Source of the DNA: an uncultured Fidelibacterota bacterium
Lineage (GTDB): Bacteria; Fidelibacterota; Fidelibacteria; Fidelibacterales; Fidelibacteraceae
Assembly (NCBI GenBank): GCA_937862595.1
Contig: CALMFL010000138.1
Span: 1 to 7,304 of the forward strand
Length of the DNA: 7,304 bases
Direction: 5' to 3'
The notes below the pieces were generated by a model. It was not told the DNA's origin and ran no database searches. It saw only the letters and a program-made list of their open reading frames with translations. The position numbers were made by a program, and so were the translations under genes. Positions 1 through 6,125 of the stretch are shown here, one piece after another (within the stretch, counting starts at the first letter, position 1; each line of letters starts with the position of its first letter).

Positions 1-2654
1 CAGCTGACATAGTTCATGCCGACCTTATGGCAGAACTTGACCGAGCTGGGTTCGCCGCCGTGTTCGCCGCAGATACCCACTTTGAGCTTCGGGCGTACGG
101 AACGGCCTTTGCGGGTTCCCATCTCCACGAGCTGGCCGACGCCTTCCTGATCGAGTTTCTGGAAGGGGTCTTCTTTCAGCAGGTGCTTGTCCAGATAGAC
201 CGGCAGGAATTTCCCGGCATCGTCACGGCTGTAGCCGAAGGTCATCTGGGTCAGGTCGTTGGTCCCGAAGGAGAAGAATTCCGCCGTTTCGGCGATGCGG
301 TCCGCGGTAAGCGCGGCGCGCGGGATCTCGATCATCGTGCCGACGAGGAAGTCCACGCGGCTGCCCTTTTCCTTGAAGACCTCTTCTGCGGTCGCACGGA
401 TAATGCTGTCCTGCAGGTCGAACTCTTCCTTGGTCCCGATGAGGGGGACCATGATCTCGGGTTTGGCGTCGAAGCCCTTGGCCTGGCAGTTCAGCGCGGC
501 TTCAATGATCGCGCGGGTCTGCATTTCGGTGATCTCGGGATAGGTGTTGCCGAGGCGGCATCCGCGGTGGCCGAGCATGGGATTGAATTCCATGAGGGAA
601 TCGACCTTGGCTTTGACGACCTCGACGGAGACGCCCATTTCCTTCGCCATTTCCGCCTGATTTTCTTCTTCGTGCGGGACGAATTCATGCAGGGGCGGAT
701 CGAGGAGGCGGATGGTGACCGGCAGGCCGGTCATCGCTTCGAAGATCCCCTCGAAATCCTTCCGCTGATACGGCAGGATCTTGGCCAGGGCTTTCTTGCG
801 GCCTTCGACGTTCTCGCTGAGGATCATTTCGCGGATGGCCTTGATGCGTTCGCCTTCAAAGAACATGTGCTCGGTCCGGCAGAGGCCGATGCCGATGGCG
901 CCGAAGTTGCGGGCCACGGTCGAGTCGTGCGGGGTATCCGCGTTGGTGCGGACGCCCATTTTCGTGTATTTGTCGCAGAGGGCCATCAGTTCGCCGAAAT
1001 CTCCGCTGAGCTCGGGGTCGATGGTCTTGATCTTGCCGGAATAGACTTCGCCGGTGGAGCCGTTCAGGGAGATCCAGTCGCCCTCGTTGTAGTGCTTCCC
1101 GTCGATGGTCATGACGCGTTTTTTATAATTGACCTGCACCGAGCCGGCGCCGGAGACGCAGCATTTGCCCATGCCGCGCGCGACCACGGCCGCGTGGGAG
1201 GTCATGCCGCCGCGGGCGGTAAGAATGCCTTCGGCGACGTTCATGCCGGCGAGGTCCTCGGGAGAGGTCTCGATACGGACCAGGATGACTTTTTCACCCC
1301 GGGCCGCCCATTCCTGCGCTTCATCGGCGAAGAAAACGATACGGCCGGTCGCGGCGCCCGGAGATGCCGGGAGTCCCTTGCTGATCGACTCGGCGGCCGC
1401 CAGGGCGTCCAGGTCGAAAACCGGGTGAAGAAGTTCGTCCAGTTTATTGGGTTCGACGCGCAGGATGGCTTTTTTCTCGTCGATCATGCCTTCGCGGACC
1501 ATGTCCATCGCGATGGTGACCATCGCGGCGCCGGTACGTTTTCCGTTCCGGGTCTGCAGCAGCCAGAGGCGGCCGTCCTGAATGGTGAATTCCAGGTCCT
1601 GCATGTCCGAATAATGGTTTTCGAGGTCCTGCTGTATCTTGTTGAGCTGCTTGTAGGCTTCGGGCATTGCTTCTTCCAGCGAGGGGAAATTCTTTGCGCG
1701 CTCTTCTTCGGAGACGCCGGCCAGTTCGGCCCAGCGTTTGGACCCTTCCAGGGTGATCTGCTGCGGGGTCCGGACGCCGGCGACCACGTCTTCGCCCTGG
1801 GCGTCGATGAGGTATTCGCCGTTGAAAATGTCTTCGCCGGTCGCGGCATCGCGGGTAAAGGCGACGCCGGTCGCGGAATTCTTGCCCATATTGCCGTAGA
1901 CCATGGCCTGGACGTTGACCGCCGTGCCCCAGTCGTCGGCATAGCCGTTCATTTTACGGTAAACCTTGGCGCGGTCGTTGTTCCAGCTTCCGAACACGGC
2001 GCCGATGGCCCCCCAGAGCTGATCCCAGGGATTGACGGGGAAATCGTGGCCGGTCATTTTTTTGACGGCGGCCTTGAACTTTTTGACCAGTTCCTTCAGG
2101 TCTTCGACCTTGAGGTCGGTGTCGAGGGCGACGCCCTTGGCTTCCTTGACCTCTTCGATGATCTCTTCAAAGGGATCGATATCTTCTTTATTTTCGGGTT
2201 TCATGCCGAGGACCACGTCGCCGAACATCTGAACGAAGCGGCGGTAGGAGTCCCATGCGAAGCGGGCGTTGCCGGATTTCTTTGCCAGGCCTTCCACGAC
2301 GGTGTCGTTCATGCCCAGGTTCAGGACCGTATCCATCATGCCGGGCATGGAGACGCGGGCGCCGGAGCGCACCGAGACCAGCAGGGGATTTTTTGCATCG
2401 CCGAAGCGTGCGTCCATGACCTGTTCCATGTGACGGATACCGGCTTCGATCTCGGGTTTGATCACCTCGACCGTTTTATCCTTGCCGTCCTTGTACCATG
2501 CGGTGCACACTTCGGTGGTAATGGTAAAGCCGGCGGGGACCGGGACGCCGATGCGGTTCATTTCCGCGAGGTTCGCGCCTTTTCCGCCCAGGAGGTTCTT
2601 GTCGGTCGCTTTTCCATCCGCCTTGCCGGCACCAAACAAATATACGTGTTTCAT
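1..2654 (-). CDS. ppdK: Pyruvate, phosphate dikinase (C-terminus cut by window edge)
   Basis: Cytosolic enzyme that reversibly converts ATP, phosphate and pyruvate to AMP, pyrophosphate and PEP; many anaerobes use it with or instead of pyruvate kinase. Translation from the ATG at 2654 gives 884 residues before the edge. The N-terminal ATP-grasp part shows LLGGKGANLAEM (residues 21-32) and SVRSGARVSMPGMMDT (from residue 93). The swivelling phosphohistidine domain has GGMTSHAAVVARGMGKC, with catalytic His487 and, two residues before it, the Thr that is the regulatory phosphorylation site in the plant enzyme. The C-terminal PEP/pyruvate barrel has GLCRTEHMF (Arg593), a TNDLTQMTFGYSRDD segment (Asn799) and ICGEHGGEP with catalytic Cys862. 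Spacing of these residues matches the roughly 875-residue clostridial enzyme plus about 31 extra residues before the His domain. The reading frame is intact; only about 20 terminal residues are missing. An AAAGGA box lies 7 nt before the ATG. It follows mutL on the same strand but has its own probable promoter. Identity is very secure. Confidence 0.98.
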   Translation of the reverse strand, partial: MKHVYLFGAGKADGKATDKNLLGGKGANLAEMNRIGVPVPAGFTITTEVCTAWYKDGKDKTVEVIKPEIEAGIRHMEQVMDARFGDAKNPLLVSVRSGARVSMPGMMDTVLNLGMNDTVVEGLAKKSGNARFAWDSYRRFVQMFGDVVLGMKPENKEDIDPFEEIIEEVKEAKGVALDTDLKVEDLKELVKKFKAAVKKMTGHDFPVNPWDQLWGAIGAVFGSWNNDRAKVYRKMNGYADDWGTAVNVQAMVYGNMGKNSATGVAFTRDAATGEDIFNGEYLIDAQGEDVVAGVRTPQQITLEGSKRWAELAGVSEEERAKNFPSLEEAMPEAYKQLNKIQQDLENHYSDMQDLEFTIQDGRLWLLQTRNGKRTGAAMVTIAMDMVREGMIDEKKAILRVEPNKLDELLHPVFDLDALAAAESISKGLPASPGAATGRIVFFADEAQEWAARGEKVILVRIETSPEDLAGMNVAEGILTARGGMTSHAAVVARGMGKCCVSGAGSVQVNYKKRVMTIDGKHYNEGDWISLNGSTGEVYSGKIKTIDPELSGDFGELMALCDKYTKMGVRTNADTPHDSTVARNFGAIGIGLCRTEHMFFEGERIKAIREMILSENVEGRKKALAKILPYQRKDFEGIFEAMTGLPVTIRLLDPPLHEFVPHEEENQAEMAKEMGVSVEVVKAKVDSLMEFNPMLGHRGCRLGNTYPEITEMQTRAIIEAALNCQAKGFDAKPEIMVPLIGTKEEFDLQDSIIRATAEEVFKEKGSRVDFLVGTMIEIPRAALTADRIAETAEFFSFGTNDLTQMTFGYSRDDAGKFLPVYLDKHLLKEDPFQKLDQEGVGQLVEMGTRKGRSVRPKLKVGICGEHGGEPSSVKFCHKVGMNYVS

Positions 2655-2661
2655 GTTTCTG

Positions 2662-2667
2662 TCCTTT
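2662..2667 (-). promoter_or_regulatory. Ribosome binding site of ppdK
   Basis: Read on the minus strand, AAAGGA ends 7 nt before the ATG at 2654. This is a near-ideal Shine-Dalgarno position. It supports this start, which also places the conserved LLGGKGANLAEM motif about 20 residues from the N-terminus, as usual for the family. Confidence 0.8.
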
Positions 2668-2681
2668 CTGTTTAGAGCCAA

Positions 2682-2710
2682 AATATAGGCGATTCGGCAT
2701 CGAAATGCAA
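2682..2710 (-). promoter_or_regulatory. Candidate sigma70-type promoter of ppdK
   Basis: On the minus strand, TTGCAT (2710-2705) and TATATT (2687-2682) are separated by exactly 17 nt. The -10 box matches TATAAT at five of six positions; the -35 box matches TTGACA only at its TTG. Transcription would start near 2675, leaving a leader of about 20 nt that contains the AAAGGA site. The position, just upstream of ppdK and after the mutL stop, fits independent expression. This is inferred from motif and spacing alone, and the organism's sigma-factor consensus is unknown. Confidence 0.45.
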
Positions 2711-2817
2711 GCAAGATGGAAAAGTTTTCTTCGCCGCGGAAATAATTCGGGGAAAATATCAACGCGCCGCTTCGGGCCGCTCTTTTTATAACTGATCGGG
2801 GTGAAATCTCCGGGGGA

Positions 2818-4617
2818 TCAGGTCCGTTTGAAGCGTTTGTCGAGTTCCTCGATGGTGAGGTTGATGACGGTCGGCCGGCCGTGGGGGCAGGCGTAGGGGG
2901 TCTCGGTCTGGAAAAGCCGGTCCACCAGGTGCTGCATCTCGAGCGGGTCGAGGGGGTCGCCGGTCTTGATCGCGGCCTTGCAGGCGTAGGAGGCGGCCAT
3001 GTTGTAGAGTTTGTTGTGCCCGGTCTCTTTGCGTTCGCGGTAATTGTCCAGGATCTCGAGCACGACGCGGCCTTCGTCGATGTTGCGCAGGTCGGCGGGC
3101 ACGGCTTCGATCAGCATGGTGTTCCGTCCGAAGGCGCGGAGGGTGAAGCCGAGCTTTTCGAATTCGTTCAGGACGTCCGCGAGCAGGGAAAAGTCGTCCG
3201 GCGAAAGCTCAAGGCTCACCGGAAAAAGCAGCTGCTGGCTGGCCTGGGCCGACGCGCCCGAAAAGGTCTTCAGGGCTTTTTCAAAGAGTATGCGCTCGTG
3301 CGCCGCGTGCTGGTCGATGATGACGACCGCCGAGGCGATCTGGGCGAAAACATATTTGTTGTGCGCCTGCCAGAGACTGACCACCGTGTTCTGCTTTGTT
3401 TCGGGGAATCCGGTCTCGCGCAGGTTGCGGTTGAACTGCTCGATGCGCCGGGACAGCGGATGCTCCTGCGGCAGGGGGGCCGGCTCGGGCGGCGGCGAGG
3501 CGGGAAAACGGTCCAGGGGCATGCGCTGCTGCGCCGCTCCGGAGGACAGGCCGGCGCTCCGGGGTTCAAAGACCGAGCGTCCGAAGGCGGGCAGGGCCGC
3601 GGGCGGGCGGGAGCCGTTCCCGATGACCCGGAGCTTGTCGCGCAGGGTCTCGGCGACCTGATTGCGGATAAAATGATAGACCTGCCATTCGTTGCGGTAT
3701 TTGATCTCGGTCTTCTGCGGATGCACGTTGACGTCGATCTCCCGGGGCGGCAGGTAGAGCTTCAGGACAAAGAAGGGGTACTCCCCTTTTTCGATCATCG
3801 GGGAAAAGGCGCTGTAGACCGCGGAATTCATGAGGCGGTCGTTCACCAGGCGGTCGTTCACGAAGAGATACTGCTCGCCGCTCTTGCTGCGCACCAGGTC
3901 CAGGCCGCCGGCATAGCCTTCCAGGCGCATGTCGCCGTCGACCGCTTCGATGGCGATGAGCTTCTGTTCGTAATGCGGCGCAAAGACATCGGTGATGCGT
4001 TTTTTCAGGTCCCCGGGCTCCAGGATAAAGACCTCGTTGTCGTTGGAGAAGAGCTGGAAGCGCAGCTGCGGATAGCCCAGCGCGAAGCGGCGCACGGTAT
4101 CGACGACATAGCGGTATTCGGTGGAGGACGAGCGCATGAACTTGCGCCGAGCGGGGGTGTTGTAGAAAAGCCTGCGGACGGTGACATGCGTCCCGCTGAG
4201 CATGGAAACGGGTTCCACTCCCTGGATCATGCCGCCGTTGATGACCAGCTTGCGGCCCTCGGTGTCACCGGCCGGGCAGGAGCGCGCCTCGGTCATGGAG
4301 ACGGACGCGATGCTGGGCAGGGCTTCCCCGCGGAAGCCGAGCGTGCGGATGTTCTCCAGGTCGTTGATGTCCGCGATCTTGCTGGTGGCGTGCTGTTCGA
4401 AGGCAAGCAGCAGATCGTCCTCGCCCATGCCCCCGCCGTTGTCCACGACCCGGATCAGGTTCTTTCCGCCGTCCTCGATCGAGACCAGGATCTCCGTGGC
4501 GCCGGCGTCGATGGCGTTCTCCATGAGCTCCTTGACGACCGATGCGGGACGCTGTACGACCTCGCCGGCGGCGATCTTGTTGGCCAGCTGTTCGGATAAT
4601 ATGCGGATATGGGACAA
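2818..4617 (-). CDS. mutL: DNA mismatch repair protein MutL, endonuclease type
   Basis: A 599-residue MutL, the usual length. It couples mismatch recognition by MutS to strand incision and is a dimer with an N-terminal GHKL ATPase. ATPase motifs in order: KELMENAIDAGA with catalytic Glu30 and metal-binding Asn34, DNGGGM (Asp59), GFRGEAL (94-100) and the GTHVTV..LFYNTPAR segment. A Pro/Arg-rich linker of low conservation (about residues 340-395) leads to the C-terminal dimerisation domain. That domain has DQHAAHERILFE (435-446), an exact fit to the DQHA(X)2E(X)4E endonuclease motif, then ACKAAIK (from 545), CPHGRPT (577-583) and a terminal FKR (596-598). These are the metal-site motifs of nicking MutL proteins in organisms without MutH. 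The start is TTG: no in-frame ATG lies nearby, and AAGG sits 6 nt upstream. The gene is divergent from proB; no mutS is in the window. Identity is very secure. Confidence 0.98.
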   Translation of the reverse strand: MSHIRILSEQLANKIAAGEVVQRPASVVKELMENAIDAGATEILVSIEDGGKNLIRVVDNGGGMGEDDLLLAFEQHATSKIADINDLENIRTLGFRGEALPSIASVSMTEARSCPAGDTEGRKLVINGGMIQGVEPVSMLSGTHVTVRRLFYNTPARRKFMRSSSTEYRYVVDTVRRFALGYPQLRFQLFSNDNEVFILEPGDLKKRITDVFAPHYEQKLIAIEAVDGDMRLEGYAGGLDLVRSKSGEQYLFVNDRLVNDRLMNSAVYSAFSPMIEKGEYPFFVLKLYLPPREIDVNVHPQKTEIKYRNEWQVYHFIRNQVAETLRDKLRVIGNGSRPPAALPAFGRSVFEPRSAGLSSGAAQQRMPLDRFPASPPPEPAPLPQEHPLSRRIEQFNRNLRETGFPETKQNTVVSLWQAHNKYVFAQIASAVVIIDQHAAHERILFEKALKTFSGASAQASQQLLFPVSLELSPDDFSLLADVLNEFEKLGFTLRAFGRNTMLIEAVPADLRNIDEGRVVLEILDNYRERKETGHNKLYNMAASYACKAAIKTGDPLDPLEMQHLVDRLFQTETPYACPHGRPTVINLTIEELDKRFKRT

Positions 4618-4621
4618 TGGA

Positions 4622-4627
4622 CACCTT
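4622..4627 (-). promoter_or_regulatory. Ribosome binding site selecting the TTG start of mutL
   Basis: The minus strand reads AAGGTG here, with AAGG ending 6 nt before the TTG at 4617-4615. The upstream in-frame codons (CCA, TGT, AGG) provide no ATG. The resulting N-terminus, MSHIRILSEQLANKIAAGEVV, is exactly where MutL proteins normally begin, so the rare start codon is well supported. Confidence 0.75.
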
Positions 4628-4728
4628 TTATTTGTCCGTAAATTAGGGTTTATCCCGGGGAATTAAAAATGAAAATATGACAAATGTGAAAGATTCGCGA
4701 CGGGGACGCGGAAGGCAATGCCGCTTTC

Positions 4729-4766
4729 GCGGGCGTGACGGAGGTCACATCGTTTGTCCCGCCCGC
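4729..4766. repeat. Nested stem-loop in the mutL/proB gap
   Basis: The outer arms GCGGGC (4729-4734) and GCCCGC (4761-4766) are perfect reverse complements. Inside them, GTGAC (4735-4739) and GTCAC (4744-4748) form a second stem with a GGAG loop that stacks directly on the outer stem. A 12-nt single-stranded stretch (4749-4760) separates the inner right arm from the outer right arm. An alternative small stem, CCGC-TTTC-GCGG (4721-4732), competes for the same bases; on the minus strand its loop reads GAAA. The function is unknown. Confidence 0.5.
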
Positions 4767-4792
4767 CCCTTTTCGCCGGACGGCGAAGAGGG
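4767..4792. repeat. Strong hairpin, 12-nt arms, in the mutL/proB gap
   Basis: Arms CCCTTTTCGCCG (4767-4778) and CGGCGAAGAGGG (4781-4792) pair along their full length except at 4771/4788. That position is a U-G wobble if transcribed rightward but an A-C mismatch if transcribed leftward, mildly favouring a plus-strand RNA. Because the centre is only 2 nt, the last pair would open to a GGAC loop. No T-run follows on either strand, so it is not a standard intrinsic terminator. It starts at the base next to the end of the preceding stem-loop. Confidence 0.55.
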
Positions 4793-4842
4793 AATACGGA
4801 TGATCACGTTCTTACATATATCAATAATATATCGCATAATGC

Positions 4843-4855
4843 CAAATATTATTTG
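4843..4855. promoter_or_regulatory. 13-nt perfect dyad, possible operator upstream of proB
   Basis: CAAATA-T-TATTTG is a perfect inverted repeat around one central base, about 53 bp upstream of the TATAAT box of proB. The size and position would suit a dimeric DNA-binding regulator. However, the surrounding block is so AT-rich that short palindromes are expected by chance, and I recognise no known operator. Confidence 0.25.
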
Positions 4856-4907
4856 TTATTGTGATATTTTATCTTATTATTCAAGCCCTTATTGTGTATA
4901 TTTGCCT

Positions 4908-4913
4908 TATAAT
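4908..4913 (+). promoter_or_regulatory. Candidate -10 box of the proBA operon
   Basis: A perfect TATAAT lies 21 nt before the proposed proB ATG. No good TTGACA-like box is found 16-18 nt upstream (the bases there read GCCCTT), and there is no TGn extension. An overlapping alternative is TATATTTG at 4897-4904, which fits the TAnnTTTG motif of Bacteroidetes promoters, but again no TTTG-type upstream box stands at the usual distance. A start in this area would leave a very short leader and would place the GC-rich hairpins upstream of the transcript. Confidence 0.35.
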
Positions 4914-4924
4914 GACAAATCTAT

Positions 4925-4928
4925 GGAG
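4925..4928 (+). promoter_or_regulatory. Ribosome binding site selecting the proB start
   Basis: GGAG ends 6 nt before the ATG at 4935. The in-frame ATG at 4923 has no purine-rich sequence in front of it, and the one at 4953 has only a weak GGG placed too close. This makes 4935 the best-supported start. Confidence 0.6.
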
Positions 4929-4934
4929 CGGAAC

Positions 4935-6125
4935 ATGGCGGAAGAACGGGACATGAGGGCGGCGCGGCAGGCGGAGGAGCGGAAAGCCTCCGTCCGGAAC
5001 GCGCGCCGCATCGTGCTGAAACTCGGGACGAAGGTGCTGCTTTCGCATTACCTCTCCGGGGGAAAGGACGGCAAGATCCTGCGCCTGATCGACGACATCG
5101 CCGACTACATGAAAAAAGGCTACGAATTCGCCATCATCACCTCCGGCGCGGTGGGCTTCGGCATGAACCTGCTGGGCATCCCGCTGCGGCCGACGGACCT
5201 GAAAAAGAAACAGGCCCTCGCCTCCATCGGGCAGGGACTGCTGATGCAGAAATGGAACGCCCTCTTCGCCTCGCGCGGACTGAACACCGGGCAGATCCTG
5301 GTGACCTACGACATCATCGAGAACCGGAAACGTTTCCTGCATACCCGCGACTGCCTGCTGGCGCTCTTCCGCTACGGGGCGGTCCCGATCATCAACGAGA
5401 ACGACAGCGTCTCGGTGGACGAACTGAAATTCGGCGACAACGACACCCTCTCGGCCCTGGTCTCCAGCCTGATCGACGCGGACCTGCTGATCCTCTTCAC
5501 GGACACGGACGGGCTTTTTACGAAAAATCCCCACAGTTCGGCCGATGCCCGGCGCATCGCCTTCCTGGAAAAGATCGACGAGAGCATCTTTTCGCTGATC
5601 GAGGACAAGCAGAACGGCCTCTCGCTCGGCGGCATGACCTCCAAACTGCAGGCGGCCCGGCGTTCCGCGCAGGGCGGCGCGGCGGTGATCATCTGCAACG
5701 GCTTCACGCCCGACCTGAAGGGCATTCTCGAGGGAGAGGACATCGGGACCTACATCCGGCCGGACCGGCGCTTCCAGAGCAAGCGCAAGCGCTGGATCTT
5801 TTTCAACAGCCGCATCCGCGGGAAGATCTTCGTGGACGCCGGCGCCGAAACGGCCCTGGTCCAAAAGGAAAAAAGCCTCCTGCCCGGCGGCGTGGTCCGT
5901 ACGGAAGGGCTTTTTCAGGAAGGTGCGATCGTGGGCGTGTACAACGCCGCGAACCGCATGATCGGCAAGGGCATTACCTATTATTCCAGCGCGGACATCG
6001 AAAAGATCCGCGGCAAACGGACCGCCAGCATCAACAAGGCGGAGGTCCGGCGCTACTACGACGAGATCATCCACCGCGACAATATGATCATCTTAAACGA
6101 AGAGGAGCGAAACCATGGTGCGTGA
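4935..6125 (+). CDS. proB: Glutamate 5-kinase with C-terminal PUA domain
   Basis: Cytosolic first enzyme of proline synthesis: phosphorylates L-glutamate with ATP to gamma-glutamyl phosphate, which is passed to ProA. From the ATG at 4935 it has 396 residues, against about 367 for the E. coli PUA-containing enzyme. The amino-acid kinase domain shows RRIVLKLGTKVL with Lys29, ITSGAVGFG (67-75), NENDSVSVDELKFGDNDTLSALV (FGDND at 166-170), TDTDGLF (189-195) and GGMTSK (232-237). After Trp287 a PUA domain follows (KIFVDAGAETAL.. to about residue 375). The extra length is largely an N-terminal stretch of about 22 charged residues (MAEERDMRAARQAEERKA) that most ProB proteins lack; starts at 4923 or 4953 are alternatives and would not remove it fully. 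The enzyme is normally feedback-inhibited by proline; I cannot judge sensitivity here. proA begins inside its last codons. Identity is very secure, the exact start less so. Confidence 0.96.
   Translation: MAEERDMRAARQAEERKASVRNARRIVLKLGTKVLLSHYLSGGKDGKILRLIDDIADYMKKGYEFAIITSGAVGFGMNLLGIPLRPTDLKKKQALASIGQGLLMQKWNALFASRGLNTGQILVTYDIIENRKRFLHTRDCLLALFRYGAVPIINENDSVSVDELKFGDNDTLSALVSSLIDADLLILFTDTDGLFTKNPHSSADARRIAFLEKIDESIFSLIEDKQNGLSLGGMTSKLQAARRSAQGGAAVIICNGFTPDLKGILEGEDIGTYIRPDRRFQSKRKRWIFFNSRIRGKIFVDAGAETALVQKEKSLLPGGVVRTEGLFQEGAIVGVYNAANRMIGKGITYYSSADIEKIRGKRTASINKAEVRRYYDEIIHRDNMIILNEEERNHGA
6101..6107 (+). promoter_or_regulatory. Ribosome binding site of proA inside proB
   Basis: AGAGGAG lies within the last codons of proB and ends 7 nt before the proA ATG at 6115. 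With the 11-bp overlap it indicates translation of proA from the same mRNA, probably coupled to termination of proB. Confidence 0.8.

Larger units (their letters stand above)
4618..4934. other. Divergent intergenic region mutL/proB
   Basis: This 317-bp gap contains no gene that I can support. It has three parts. Next to mutL (4618-4690) is an AT-rich stretch with the mutL ribosome binding site. In the middle (about 4690-4792) is a GC-rich block full of inverted repeats. Next to proB (about 4800-4920) is a very AT-rich block with a TATAAT box and a perfect 13-nt dyad. The proB frame happens to be open back to 4677, but the translated extension is compositionally unlike the gene (runs of I, Y, S and C) and resembles no ProB N-terminus. 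No convincing mutL promoter was found: a minus-strand TTGTCA at 4683-4678 lacks a partner -10 box at normal spacing. Confidence 0.7.

Noticed and set aside
27..2675. 882-codon open frame on the plus strand
   Set aside because: It is exactly codon-aligned antisense to ppdK, whose protein is intact with all catalytic motifs. The translation is a shadow rich in A, G, D, H and F with no recognisable family, and there is no ribosome binding site logic.
2881..4599. 572-codon open frame on the plus strand
   Set aside because: Codon-aligned antisense of mutL, ending at the antisense of the TTA at mutL codon 7. No family resemblance.
4678..4683. TTGTCA on the minus strand as a mutL -35 box
   Set aside because: It matches TTGACA at five of six positions, but no acceptable -10 sequence lies 16-18 nt downstream; the bases there read CCCCGG.
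4816..4832. ATATAT-CAATA-ATATAT inverted repeat
   Set aside because: The arms are self-palindromic AT dinucleotide runs in a low-complexity AT-rich block, so the symmetry carries little information.
4677..4934. Upstream extension of proB to an ATG at 4677 (482 residues)
   Set aside because: The frame is open only by chance across non-coding DNA. The extension has an odd composition, resembles no ProB N-terminus and would span the hairpins and the TATAAT box.
4881..6074. 397-codon open frame on the minus strand
   Set aside because: Codon-aligned antisense of proB, running out into the AT-rich gap. ProB motifs on the other strand are complete.
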